Shown here piece by piece: positions 43,442 to 52,755 of a stretch of 64,000 bases of DNA. The notes under the pieces are model-generated. The model was not told the DNA's origin. It saw only the letters and a list, made by a program, of their open reading frames with translations, and did no database searches. Numbering within the stretch: the first letter of the stretch is position 1; every line of letters begins with the position of its first letter. The stretch is from an uncultured Dorea sp. (GTDB lineage: Bacteria; Bacillota; Clostridia; Lachnospirales; Lachnospiraceae). The stretch is taken from the NCBI GenBank assembly GCA_910589275.1, contig CAJUTH010000008.1, forward strand, positions 1 to 64,000. Direction: 5' to 3'. The translations under genes were made by a program, and so were the position numbers.

Positions 43442-44776
43442 ATGGATGTATCAGCAACAATGAAAAAATTTGGTTTGGAAGCGGCCTTTAAATATCTGCA
43501 GAGGGATCCGGAAAGAAATCTTCTTAGGCTGATGGATTGGGCCGACCGGTTTGCCGGAGATGAATTTGTATCCCAGCGGAAAATGATCCGGGATGCAATG
43601 ACGGATCCGGAACATCCCTATTATGGTTATGTCAGACATATTATTCATGATCTTGACACAAATGTAATGGAGACGGTGGCAGTTAATTTCTTTATTAATG
43701 CGGCGTTGACAGGCTGGCCGGTACAAGAAAGAAATCGTGAAAAATATAGGTGTAATATCCCGTGGACAATTCTTCTTGATCCTACCAGTTCCTGTAATTT
43801 GCATTGTACCGGCTGCTGGGCGGCAGAATACGGCAATAAACTGAATCTGACTTATGAAGAGATTGACGACATTATAAGACAGGGAAAGGAACTGGGCATC
43901 TATTTTTACATATATACCGGAGGCGAGCCCCTGGTTCGCAAGAAAGATATTATACGGTTGTGTGAAAAACATTCGGATTGCGTATTTTTATGTTTCACTA
44001 ACGCTACGCTGATCGATGAAGAATTTGCAGATGAAATGCTTCGGGTAGGGAATTTTGTTCCGGCAGTTTCTCTGGAAGGTTTTGAGGCGGCGACAGACGG
44101 ACGGCGTGGGAAAGGCGTATACAACAAAGTAATGGAGGCGCTTGAGCTTTTGAGACGAAAGAAATTATTATTTGGCATTTCTGCCTGCTATACCAGCGCA
44201 AATTTTGATTCTATTACTTCGGAAGAATTTTTTGACAGCTTGATAGAACTGGGGGCGTATTTTATCTGGTATTTTCATTATATGCCGGTTGGAAATGACG
44301 CATCGCCGGAGCTGATGCCGACGCCGGAACAGCGTACGGAGACTTATTACCGGATTCGGAAATACCGGGCAGAAAAGCCTTTGTTTGCGATGGACTTTCA
44401 GAATGATGCGGAATATGTAGGCGGCTGCATTGCAGGCGGACGGAGATATTTTCATATCAATGCAAATGGTGATATAGACCCGTGCGTATTTGTTCATTAT
44501 TCGGATTCTAATATTCGGGAAAAGACAATACTGGAAGCACTGCAGTCCCCGATGATGATGGCATATCATGATGGACAGCCGTTTAACGAAAATATGCTTC
44601 AGCCATGTCCGATGCTGGAAAACCCTCAGAAGCTTAGGAAAATGGTCACAAATGCCGGAGCGAAATCCACAGATCTTCAGTCTCCGGAAACAGTGGAACA
44701 TTTGTGTGCAAAATGCGACAGGTACGCCAGAGAATGGGAGCCTGCCGCACAAAAATTATGGAATGCAGACAGATAA
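43442..44776 (+). CDS. Radical SAM protein with SPASM-like C-terminus
   Basis: A 444-aa enzyme that cleaves S-adenosylmethionine to start radical chemistry. The cluster motif is C-x3-C-x2-C in SSCNLHCTGC (Cys 118, 122, 125), followed by the GGEP loop in YIYTGGEPLVRK. C-terminal cysteines (PCVF, PCPML, LCAKC) suggest an auxiliary iron-sulfur cluster of SPASM type. The N-terminal 100 residues are helical and unassigned. The ATG at 43442 follows AAGGGGG. No peptide substrate gene is visible nearby. The convergent TetR gene ends 12 nt away. Reaction unknown. Confidence 0.85.
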   Translation: MDVSATMKKFGLEAAFKYLQRDPERNLLRLMDWADRFAGDEFVSQRKMIRDAMTDPEHPYYGYVRHIIHDLDTNVMETVAVNFFINAALTGWPVQERNREKYRCNIPWTILLDPTSSCNLHCTGCWAAEYGNKLNLTYEEIDDIIRQGKELGIYFYIYTGGEPLVRKKDIIRLCEKHSDCVFLCFTNATLIDEEFADEMLRVGNFVPAVSLEGFEAATDGRRGKGVYNKVMEALELLRRKKLLFGISACYTSANFDSITSEEFFDSLIELGAYFIWYFHYMPVGNDASPELMPTPEQRTETYYRIRKYRAEKPLFAMDFQNDAEYVGGCIAGGRRYFHINANGDIDPCVFVHYSDSNIREKTILEALQSPMMMAYHDGQPFNENMLQPCPMLENPQKLRKMVTNAGAKSTDLQSPETVEHLCAKCDRYAREWEPAAQKLWNADR

Positions 44777-44787
44777 CAGTTAAGGGC

Positions 44788-45369
44788 TTATAACCCGGAG
44801 GACAGATTATTCTGTGTGGATAGAGGAATCTTAAAAAGCAGGTTTGAATCAGGAAGCAATTCCGTGAGACGGATATAATTTCCAATAATATCATAACCCA
44901 TACGCGCATTTAACCAATCCAAAGTGATGCCGACTAAAATACATTTATAAAATCGGATCATGAGAGATTTGTCTTCTTCGCGTATGGGTTTGTCTGCGAT
45001 TACAGCATCAATATATTGTGCAACGACATAAAAAGTAATCCGTTCCAAATGTTCAATAAATGTTTCGCGTTGAACAGATTGATAAATATGGAGGACGGCT
45101 CTTTTGCGTTTGGCAGCATACTGAATAACCGGAATCAGGCAGTCTATAAGAGAGCCGTTTTCCAGATTACTGTAATTCTGAATGATATAATCGGCGTCTT
45201 TTTTTATCATGTACTCAAGGAGATCCGGAATATCATGAAAATGGTAATAGAAGGTATTCCGATTGATCTGGCAGGAATTTACGATATCCTTTACAGTGAT
45301 TTTACTATAGGGTTTTTCATCCAATAAATTCCAGAAAACATCAACAATCGCGGATTTTGTACGGTTCAT
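44788..45369 (-). CDS. TetR family regulator
   Basis: A 193-aa repressor with the N-terminal HTH (SKITVKDIVNSCQINRNTFYYHF, about 22-44) and a C-terminal ligand domain related to DhaS-type TetR proteins. It is divergent from the acidic membrane protein gene and convergent with the radical SAM gene, so it may control either. A good minus-strand promoter lies at 45416-45444. Confidence 0.88.
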   Translation of the reverse strand: MNRTKSAIVDVFWNLLDEKPYSKITVKDIVNSCQINRNTFYYHFHDIPDLLEYMIKKDADYIIQNYSNLENGSLIDCLIPVIQYAAKRKRAVLHIYQSVQRETFIEHLERITFYVVAQYIDAVIADKPIREEDKSLMIRFYKCILVGITLDWLNARMGYDIIGNYIRLTELLPDSNLLFKIPLSTQNNLSSGL

Positions 45370-45415
45370 TGTATCAACTCATTTCTCTAAAATCTCTGTG
45401 GTAAAATATTCTATG

Positions 45416-45444
45416 AATATATCATATAGGGTCGAATTTGTAAA
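45416..45444 (-). promoter_or_regulatory. Promoter of the TetR gene
   Basis: On the minus strand TTTACA, a 17-nt spacer and TATATT, about 50 nt before the ATG at 45369. Confidence 0.5.
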
Positions 45445-45623
45445 CAGGTTAGCCAAGGACTTATTTTGCAATGTATGAAAAAAATATGTACATTTGACGG
45501 ATTTTGTTTTAATATATCATTGAGAGGCTAAATTGGCTGATATACTGAGGCGGAGCGGTGATCGGCTATTTGGCGGCAGTAGTAATGGGGAGATTTCACG
45601 TGATTTTTAATAAGGAGGAAACT

Positions 45624-46292
45624 ATGCCGGAAGAGAATATACATGAGGAAGAGCTAGAGCAGTCAGGGGAACAGGACGCAGAAAATAGGGAAGAAGAATC
45701 GGTTCACAGAGAAGAAGAGGGAAAACCAGAAGAATCGGTTCACAGAGAAGAAGAGGAAGAATCTAAATCGGAAGAATCAGTCCGCGGAGAGGAAGAAAAA
45801 GAGGGATTCGGAGAGGGTGAACCGTCTCTTGAGGAGCAGCAAAAAGAGCGTGTGGAGGTTATAGCATCGGAGGAAATAATTAATACGGAAGGGGCAGGTG
45901 CAAAAGAAATGTCAGAACAGGACTATGAAGCAGTTGAGGAGAGTACGATAGAGCCGGAGCTTTTAGAGGAGGAGCCAAAAAAGAAAGGGTTTTTCCGCAG
46001 AAATAAAGAAGAAGCGTATTTTTTAAGAGATAAATGGATTCTGTCAAGAATCCGGGATGAGGATTTGATGAATTACCTTGTTCTGGAACAAAAGAGAAAC
46101 GAGCAGCTTCAGAAAGCGAAGGATATCCGGGAAAAGAGGATGGTTTCCGCCTTTAAGCTGACGGTATCTCTTGCGGCCGGTGTGGCTGTAGTTTATTTGC
46201 TGAAAGATAATCCTACGATTTTTGTTAATATTCTGTACATAGGCGGGATTCTCGGCGGCTTCTGGTTTTGGAAGAACCCACGGGAAAAATAA
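45624..46292 (+). CDS. Highly acidic, repeat-containing membrane protein
   Basis: A 222-aa protein with no recognised family. Residues 1-130 are extremely rich in Glu with imperfect copies of EESVHREEE; two of them are encoded by identical 27-nt DNA repeats at about 45692 and 45728. A basic patch (PKKKGFFRRNKEE) follows, then two adjacent hydrophobic helices at the C-terminus (about 175-216). The ATG at 45624 follows AAGGAGG; the upstream in-frame codon lacks a site. It may tether something to the membrane through its charged tail. Possibly controlled by the divergent TetR protein. Confidence 0.65.
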   Translation: MPEENIHEEELEQSGEQDAENREEESVHREEEGKPEESVHREEEEESKSEESVRGEEEKEGFGEGEPSLEEQQKERVEVIASEEIINTEGAGAKEMSEQDYEAVEESTIEPELLEEEPKKKGFFRRNKEEAYFLRDKWILSRIRDEDLMNYLVLEQKRNEQLQKAKDIREKRMVSAFKLTVSLAAGVAVVYLLKDNPTIFVNILYIGGILGGFWFWKNPREK

Positions 46293-46403
46293 TGATTCGT
46301 TGCGGCAGGGTGGGAATTGTGATACAATATTTTCATAAGCCGTGATTATCATTAGGATAAAACAACGCGGTATACGATGAGTATTTATAAGGAGGATTCT
46401 ATC

Positions 46404-46754
46404 ATGTTGAAAAGTGTGGCAAGTGAGAGAGTGAAGACGGATGTGGAGCATGTAAACGGGGGAGCGGGCTATATTACGAGGGAGGAGCTCATTACCCCTG
46501 AGCAGCGCGGAGAACACTGTAGGATGTTTAACCGCATTACCTTGAAGCCCAATTGTGAGATCGGCCATCATGAGCATCATGGGGAAGCAGAGGCTTATTA
46601 CATTCTGGAGGGTAATGGAATGTATGAAGAAGACGGGCAGGCGGTTGCAGTAGAGGCCGGGGACGTTACATACTGCGGCGACGGTCATGGCCACGGTCTG
46701 AAGAATACAGGCGATACGGAACTGGCTATGATTGCTCTGATCTTAAAAAACTAA
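46404..46754 (+). CDS. Cupin domain protein
   Basis: A 116-aa single-domain cupin. CEIGHHEHHGEAEAYYILEG carries the metal-binding His-x-His and Glu, and GDVTYCGDGHGHGL the last histidine. The ATG at 46404 follows TAAGGAGG. Single-domain cupins of this type occur as small sugar-isomerase-like or stress-related proteins; the substrate cannot be read from sequence. A terminator follows at 46877. Confidence 0.85.
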   Translation: MLKSVASERVKTDVEHVNGGAGYITREELITPEQRGEHCRMFNRITLKPNCEIGHHEHHGEAEAYYILEGNGMYEEDGQAVAVEAGDVTYCGDGHGHGLKNTGDTELAMIALILKN

Positions 46755-46760
46755 ATATTC

Positions 46761-46795
46761 ATACCTTATTGAACGTTAGCAGTTCAATAAGTATA
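46761..46795. repeat. 35-nt hairpin repeat, copy 2
   Basis: Identical over 35 nt to 43364-43398, again just downstream of a gene on the plus strand. Confidence 0.75.
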
Positions 46796-46810
46796 GATTT
46801 CTATAGAGAA

Positions 46811-46860
46811 ATTTCTAGTATAATATCTCCAAATTAATGGAAAGATGTTGTACTAGAAAT
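46811..46860. other. 18-bp imperfect inverted repeat overlapping a TATAAT
   Basis: ATTTCTAGTATAATATCT (46811-46828) can pair with AGATGTTGTACTAGAAAT (46843-46860) using two wobble pairs. The left arm contains TATAAT. Function unknown; no gene starts after it on the plus strand. Confidence 0.45.
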
Positions 46861-46876
46861 GTTACGGTGGATTGAG

Positions 46877-46912
46877 ACTGCGGCAGGAGATATATGCTCC
46901 TGCCGCGGTTTT
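46877..46912. terminator. Terminator between the cupin and aminotransferase genes
   Basis: CGGCAGGAG and CTCCTGCCG form the core of a 12-13 bp stem with a 7-nt loop, followed by TTTTC on the plus strand. It lies between convergent genes. Confidence 0.75.
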
Positions 46913-46933
46913 CGTCCGCTAAGAAATTATGTG

Positions 46934-48046
46934 TCAGGCAAGAAGTTCTTTTAGACATGCAAGCAGTCTTGTATTATCCTCCGGTTTCATGATGCAGAAC
47001 CGGATGTATTCTCCGGGCAGTCCTTCGAAGGAGGAGCAGTCCCGTATCATAAGTCCCTGTTTGACGGCGTGTTCAAATACGGTAAAGGAATCTAAGCCTT
47101 TCTTTGTAATTTTAATCAGGATGAAATTGCCGTAGGAAGGATATGTCTTTGCATAACGGAATCGCTGTAATGCCTGCAGGCACCGGTTGCGTTCAGATAG
47201 GATAAGCTGTCTGGTTTCTTCAATATAAGCGGTATCCTGAAGCATCAGCTCGCCGCCGTAGGCGCCTAGGCTGTTTAGGCTCCACGGATTCTGGTGCTGT
47301 TTTAGGGTCCGGAGAAATTCCTGATTGCTGGTGACGCCGTATCCCAGCCGCAGTCCCGGAGCAGCAAAGAACTTGGACACTCCCCGGATTACCATCAGAT
47401 TGCCGTAATCCGGCACGAAGGGCATGGCGGTAATCTCGCTGATAGAGGGGGCAAATTCCACATAGGTCTCGTCAATCATTACGAATATATCCCGTTTCCG
47501 GCAGGCATCCAGCACGGCTTTTATTTCCCTCTGTTTTAACGCAGAGGAGGTAGGATTATTTGGATTGCAGAAAATCAGGAAATCGACATCACCCTCAAGG
47601 TTTCTTTTCAGATCCTCTATGTCCAGTTGAAAATCATGGGACTCGTTCAGGTAATAGTTGGAAATTCTTCCGCCGGTGAGGGACAGTTCCCTTTTATATT
47701 CCGAGTAGGTAGGGCCGATTACCAGTGCATGGCGTGCGTTCCTCTGACCAATCAGCAGTGAAATCAATTCGGTGGAACCGTTTCCGGTTACAACGTAATC
47801 CATATCCACATTGCAGTATCCGGCAATTACTTTCCGGAGGCTTTTATAGTCGCGGTCCGGATAACGGGTAATGATATCGAGACTGCCGGCGAGTTTTTCA
47901 CGTACAGAGTTAGACAGGCCGAGCGGATTTACGTTGGCGCCGAATTGAATGATGCGCTCCTTCGGAATGTGGTAATATTGTTCGATTTGTTCAATATCGC
48001 TTCCGTGAAATTCAGGACGTTTTGGAAGATTCTTTTTATCTATCAT
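46934..48046 (-). CDS. Class I/II aminotransferase, CobD/HisC-like
   Basis: A 370-aa PLP enzyme resembling L-threonine-O-3-phosphate decarboxylase (CobD) and histidinol-phosphate aminotransferase. FGANVNPLGLS, VTGNGSTELI, FCNPNNPTSS, MIDETYVEFAP and the PLP lysine in IRGVSKFFAAPGLRLGY are in order. The N-terminal HGSDIEQIEQYY fits CobD-like proteins better, but no cobalamin or histidine genes lie nearby, so specificity is open. The ATG follows TAGGAGAAT. Confidence 0.8.
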   Translation of the reverse strand: MIDKKNLPKRPEFHGSDIEQIEQYYHIPKERIIQFGANVNPLGLSNSVREKLAGSLDIITRYPDRDYKSLRKVIAGYCNVDMDYVVTGNGSTELISLLIGQRNARHALVIGPTYSEYKRELSLTGGRISNYYLNESHDFQLDIEDLKRNLEGDVDFLIFCNPNNPTSSALKQREIKAVLDACRKRDIFVMIDETYVEFAPSISEITAMPFVPDYGNLMVIRGVSKFFAAPGLRLGYGVTSNQEFLRTLKQHQNPWSLNSLGAYGGELMLQDTAYIEETRQLILSERNRCLQALQRFRYAKTYPSYGNFILIKITKKGLDSFTVFEHAVKQGLMIRDCSSFEGLPGEYIRFCIMKPEDNTRLLACLKELLA

Positions 48047-48156
48047 ATAATTCTCCTATATTTTGTGCTTTGACCATTTACATACTTCATAGAATAATGC
48101 TATAATTTATTATAGTGTGTTCAAAATAAAATGCAATGCTTAAAGAGGTGAATGGC

Positions 48157-51100
48157 TTGAAAAATAAAATTAAAAAGTTTTCAAAAGGTGACTTTCAGGT
48201 GTTAAAGCCGCAGGTCGTCTTTCCTGAGACAAGCCTGATTCTTACAATCGGTGAAGGCGAGGTATACCGGGGAAAGTTTACAATTAAAAACCGGGCTGAG
48301 GGTACCATCAGGGGCCTTGTATATCCGTCTTCTTTTCGTATGCGCTGCATTGAACAGGGATTTGAGGGGAATCCGGTCAGAGTGGATTTTGAGTATGACG
48401 GAAGGGGACTGCTTCCGGGACATGTGGAAAAGGGGGATTTTACGGTTGTCTGTACCGGTGGAGAGTACCGGCTGCCTTTTACTGCGATTATTGAGAAGCC
48501 ATATGTGATGACAAGTTATGGCAAGGTTCAGAATACGGATGATTTCAGAAAACTTGCAATCCGGGACTTTACAGAGGCTCAGAAGCTGTTTCGTTCCCGG
48601 GAGTTCTATGAGGTGCTAAAATACGAGAATCCAAGAACTTTTTATTTGTATGACAATATGAGAAAGTGGTCTCTTGGAGAACAGGCCATGGAGGAGTTTC
48701 TCGTAGGGATTAAACAAAAGGAGTGTATATTCCTGACCCTTCCGGGGGAGGGAATGTTTTTTGAGGATATCAAAGAGGTCACCAAGGGAATGGTGACGAT
48801 TATCAAGAATACATGGGGCTACATGCCCATTGAGGTGCGCACGGAAGGGGAATTTTTATCTGTTGGACGGAGCCGTCTTTCTACGGATGATTTTGTGGGA
48901 AATGTTTATCAGGTAGATTTTCTGGTGAATCCGGACAGGCTGCATGCAGGGCGGAATTTCGGCAGGGTGCTTCTGGTGACGCCTTATGAGATACTTCCCT
49001 ATGATGTGGAAGTGATCCAGAATATGAGCATCAATGAAGAGCGCCGTGAGATTGAATTTATGATGGCGCAGATTGTAAAAGAATATGTCTCTTTTATGGG
49101 CGGGCGCATGGAGCTTGCCCAGTGGGTGGACAGTGCGGTAGAAAAGGCAAAGAAGATGCGCCAGTATGCTCCTATGGATGAATTTCTGCAGTTGTTTCAG
49201 GCCCATATTTATCTGCGGGGCAAGAGGGTTGAGGATGCCAAATGGATTCTGGAGAACTATAACTACAGCCGGTTTGCTATCGGAAAGGATCCGATCAGCA
49301 ATGCGTATTATCTGTATCTGACCGCGCTGGTGCGCGGCGCGGGAAGCCATATGAGCCGGGTTGTGGATGAGATCGGAAAGATTTATATGCGGCATCAGGA
49401 TTCCACGCTGCTTCTTTTGATGCTTTTGGATATTGATCCCCAGTACCGGGACAGCAACCGGAAGCTCCGTGCGCTGGAGCAGCATTTTTATAATTATCAT
49501 ACCAATGAAGTATTATTTCTGCTTGAGGCGTTCCAGTGCTACAAAGACCGGAACATGCTTTTAAAGAAGCTGGGACAGTTTGAGCTTATGGTGCTTAATT
49601 TTGCATCGAAGTACCGTTTGATGCCAAGGGAATTTGCACTGTATGTATCGAATCTTGCAAGCCAGCAGAAGAATTACAGTCATTTTTTGTTCCATATTTT
49701 AGAGCGGATTTACGGGATGTATCCGGAGCCGATGATTTTGAATACGATCTGTACGCTTTTGATAAAGGGCAACAAGCTGGACAAGCGGTATTTTGTATGG
49801 TATCAGAGGGCGGTTGACGCAGAGCTTAAGATTGCAAGGCTCTATGAATACTATATGTCCACCATTGAGGAGGAAAATGTAAGAGAAGCGCTTCCAAGGT
49901 CTATTTTCCTCTATTTTATGCATGGCAATTCACTGGATTATAAGAAAGCGGCCCTTCTCTATGCAAATCTGATTACTTATGAAGAGTATGCAAGCGATTT
50001 GTATATCAGCTACCGGGAACAGATGGTTATTTTTGCATGGGAGCAGTTGTTAAAAAGGCATATTACGGATTCGCTGAAAACGATCTATAAGAGGTTCTGT
50101 GTGGAGGAGGAGATGACGGGCGAGCGTCTTGAGGCTATGCGGGATATCTGTTACGCGTATGAGGTAAAGACAAAAGTCCACAATCTGAAATGCATCCTTG
50201 TGATTGAGAAGGATGGGACGATTCAGCAGCGGGTGCCCTATAAGAGAGAAGGCATGATTGTCTATTTGTATGACAAGGAAGCAAGGATTATCTGGGAGTC
50301 TATGGATGGCTTCCACCATACGGATTCTGTGGCGTTTGAGACGAAGCGTCTTTTCTATGAGCCCCGCTATATGGATATGTGTAAGAAATATATGTCCAGA
50401 ATTGCAAATTGGGGCGGCGAAGGCAGTAAGCTTGAGGTGAATTTTGAGAATATCATGCAGTACGGGGTGCGTGCTTTTGATGAGAAGGAGGTATTCCGTC
50501 TGTGCACAAAGCGCATCCGGGAGGACAGCTATGAGGAAGACGATTTTATGCTGTACCTGAGCTTTGAGATGTTTAAGAGGCAGCAGTACGATAAGGTTAC
50601 GCTGACTTATCTGGCTAATTATTACTGCGGCTCTACTAGGAGCATGAAGGCGCTCTGGAAAGTGGCGAAGGAATATGAGCTTCCGGTTACCAAGCTTGGC
50701 GAGCGTATCATAACACAGATGCTGTTCTCTGAGGATATGTTTGGGGAAGAAGATATTTTTGTGGATTACTATATAAATGGAAATCCCTATTTCCGTTTGA
50801 AGCAGGCATATCTTGCTTATTTGTGCAAGGAATATGTGGTGTGCGGAAGGGAAATCAGCCATTCTATATTTGAAGTGATCCTGAATGAAGAGCTCAGGCA
50901 TGAGGAGCTGGCTGACATCTGTAAGATTGCCTTGCTTCATTATTATTCGGATCGGGAGATTCCGCCGGAGGCAGAGGAAATCCTGCACAGAATTTTAAGG
51001 GAGATGTGTGAGAAGAGAATTATTTTTCCTTTCTATTTAAAATATAAAGAAAGCTGGCTTCGGGAGGTACAGCTTTATGACCGGGTGATGATCTCTTATC

Positions 51101-51468
51101 AGGCGTCTCCTGGCGGGAAGGTGAAAATAATCTATAAAATGCGGCGGGGAGAGCTGGAGGATCTCGGTTATAAGACGGAGAGCCTGACGCCGATGTATGA
51201 GAATATTTATGTAAAGGATTTTATTCTGTTTGGAGATGAGCTTGTCAAGTATTCTTTTCATGAGAGCAATGACCGTACGAAAAAGGCCCATACAGAGCCG
51301 GAGCGGATATTAAAGCAGGAGAGGGAGATTACAGCGACCGGGAAATATGGGAAGCTGAATGCTATGGCGGTTATGGGGCCGGCTGAGAGGAAACGGGCGA
51401 TGATGGAGTACGAACAGGAGCTATATTTTGCAGATAAGATGTTTCGGGAACACAACAGGAGGATGTAA
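48157..51468 (+). CDS. Giant alpha-solenoid protein, DUF5717-like
   Basis: A protein of 1103 aa, the largest in the window, with no catalytic motif I recognise. From the N-terminus: a beta-sandwich-like domain (about 10-110, LTIGEGEVYRGKFTIKNRAE), a linker, a second beta segment (about 200-290), a long run of helical repeats (about 290-950) resembling TPR solenoids, and a C-terminal beta domain (about 990-1050). I recall this as DUF5717 of Lachnospiraceae. The TTG at 48157 lies 7 nt after AAAGAGGTG; the ATG at 48136 precedes that site. The Hsp70-like gene starts 3 nt after its stop. Confidence 0.75.
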   Translation: MKNKIKKFSKGDFQVLKPQVVFPETSLILTIGEGEVYRGKFTIKNRAEGTIRGLVYPSSFRMRCIEQGFEGNPVRVDFEYDGRGLLPGHVEKGDFTVVCTGGEYRLPFTAIIEKPYVMTSYGKVQNTDDFRKLAIRDFTEAQKLFRSREFYEVLKYENPRTFYLYDNMRKWSLGEQAMEEFLVGIKQKECIFLTLPGEGMFFEDIKEVTKGMVTIIKNTWGYMPIEVRTEGEFLSVGRSRLSTDDFVGNVYQVDFLVNPDRLHAGRNFGRVLLVTPYEILPYDVEVIQNMSINEERREIEFMMAQIVKEYVSFMGGRMELAQWVDSAVEKAKKMRQYAPMDEFLQLFQAHIYLRGKRVEDAKWILENYNYSRFAIGKDPISNAYYLYLTALVRGAGSHMSRVVDEIGKIYMRHQDSTLLLLMLLDIDPQYRDSNRKLRALEQHFYNYHTNEVLFLLEAFQCYKDRNMLLKKLGQFELMVLNFASKYRLMPREFALYVSNLASQQKNYSHFLFHILERIYGMYPEPMILNTICTLLIKGNKLDKRYFVWYQRAVDAELKIARLYEYYMSTIEEENVREALPRSIFLYFMHGNSLDYKKAALLYANLITYEEYASDLYISYREQMVIFAWEQLLKRHITDSLKTIYKRFCVEEEMTGERLEAMRDICYAYEVKTKVHNLKCILVIEKDGTIQQRVPYKREGMIVYLYDKEARIIWESMDGFHHTDSVAFETKRLFYEPRYMDMCKKYMSRIANWGGEGSKLEVNFENIMQYGVRAFDEKEVFRLCTKRIREDSYEEDDFMLYLSFEMFKRQQYDKVTLTYLANYYCGSTRSMKALWKVAKEYELPVTKLGERIITQMLFSEDMFGEEDIFVDYYINGNPYFRLKQAYLAYLCKEYVVCGREISHSIFEVILNEELRHEELADICKIALLHYYSDREIPPEAEEILHRILREMCEKRIIFPFYLKYKESWLREVQLYDRVMISYQASPGGKVKIIYKMRRGELEDLGYKTESLTPMYENIYVKDFILFGDELVKYSFHESNDRTKKAHTEPERILKQEREITATGKYGKLNAMAVMGPAERKRAMMEYEQELYFADKMFREHNRRM

Positions 51469-51471
51469 TAA

Positions 51472-52755
51472 GTGAGGGGCGGCAGCATACTTGGACTTGA
51501 ACTGAATGAAGAATTTTGCCAGATTAGTTATTATGACCGGGAGAAGCATGAGCCGGAGACTTTAGAGGCGGCGGTGGATAATTATCAGATTCCGCTGATT
51601 TTAGGCTATGTGAATAATAGGTGGCTTTATGGAAAAGAGGCGAAGCATCTGGCTACCGTGGACGAGCGATGTACGATTTCTGAATTGTACAGTAAGGCGG
51701 TCAGGCAGGAACGGGTAAATTTTGCCGGACAAGTCAGGGATGCGGTATGGCTTTTGGCGAAGTTTCTGCAGCTTGCCCTTGAGAAATTTGAAAACATAGA
51801 TTATATTACTTTTTCTGTTCCGAAGACTGATATTGATATTAGTAAGATGCTGAAAGGTCTGGGAAGATTTCTTGACGTTCCGAAGGAACGGGTATTTGTT
51901 CAGGATTTTAAGGAAAGCTTCTGTGATTATATGTTTTATCAGCCCAAAGAACTGTGGCAGTATGAGGCGGCGCTATTTTACTGCGATAGGAATGAGATCC
52001 GGGCATATATGCTCCGCAGGCTGAAGACCGTAAGCGGAAGGGGAGCCGATATGTTTGTGACGGTGGACGAGGTGGCGAATGCGCAGATGAAGGAGCTTGC
52101 TGCTGTATATCCGGTGCTGAACGTGGATAAGGCTAAGGATGCAGATGAACGTTTTAAGGCGTTTATCCAAAGTGTGTTTGAGAAAAAGGTGGTCTCGTCA
52201 GTATTTCTCACCGGAGAAGGCTTTGAGAATAACTGGTATCCCAGTTCGCTGAAAGTGCTTTGCAACGGACGCAGGGCTTTTATCGGTAACAATCTGTACA
52301 GTAAAGGCGCCTGCTATGGCTCCTGCCGCCGGATGAGCGAGGATGATGAAATGCCGGTTTATCTGGATGAGACGAAGATGATGGAGCAGGTGTGTCTCCG
52401 CATGCGGGTGCATGGCAAGGAAGGCTGGTATCCGATTGTAGAGTGGGGAAGCCACTGGTACGAGTCGGACGGACAGTGGGAGGTGCTTTTAGAGGATACC
52501 TCGGATATTGAGATTCATATCGAATCGCTGGCCACGGGCGAACTTCAAGCGGAGACGGTGTCTCTTGCGGGACTTCCTGAGCGGAACGATTATGCGCTGA
52601 GGCTTTCTATTGAAACGATGTTTTTGGATGAGAATACCTGTAAGATAAGATTCCGGGATATTGGCTTTGGAGAATTTTATCCGGCTACGGATTTCCAGAC
52701 TGAAAAAACGATACATTTAGGAGGAAGCAATGGGCAGTTTAATTCTCTGTCATAA
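51472..52755 (+). CDS. Hsp70/actin-like protein, DUF5716-like
   Basis: A 427-aa protein. The N-terminal part looks like an actin/Hsp70 ATPase: ILGLELNEEFCQISYYD as phosphate-1 strand-turn-strand, ALFYCDRNEIRAYML as phosphate-2, and FLTGEGFENNW with GRRAFIGNNLYSKGA as the adenosine region. The C-terminal 110 residues (about 320-427) look like an Hsp70 substrate-binding beta-sandwich (LAGLPERNDYALRLSIE, IRFRDIGFGEF). This reading is mine, from pattern only. Classical Hsp70 is 600 aa, so the lid and part of the ATPase are missing. GTG start after AGGAGGATG. Confidence 0.65.
   Translation: MRGGSILGLELNEEFCQISYYDREKHEPETLEAAVDNYQIPLILGYVNNRWLYGKEAKHLATVDERCTISELYSKAVRQERVNFAGQVRDAVWLLAKFLQLALEKFENIDYITFSVPKTDIDISKMLKGLGRFLDVPKERVFVQDFKESFCDYMFYQPKELWQYEAALFYCDRNEIRAYMLRRLKTVSGRGADMFVTVDEVANAQMKELAAVYPVLNVDKAKDADERFKAFIQSVFEKKVVSSVFLTGEGFENNWYPSSLKVLCNGRRAFIGNNLYSKGACYGSCRRMSEDDEMPVYLDETKMMEQVCLRMRVHGKEGWYPIVEWGSHWYESDGQWEVLLEDTSDIEIHIESLATGELQAETVSLAGLPERNDYALRLSIETMFLDENTCKIRFRDIGFGEFYPATDFQTEKTIHLGGSNGQFNSLS

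Noticed and set aside
46934..48046. Cobalamin biosynthesis locus around the CobD-like gene
   Set aside because: No other cob or cbi gene is in the neighbourhood; the call is left as CobD/HisC-like aminotransferase.
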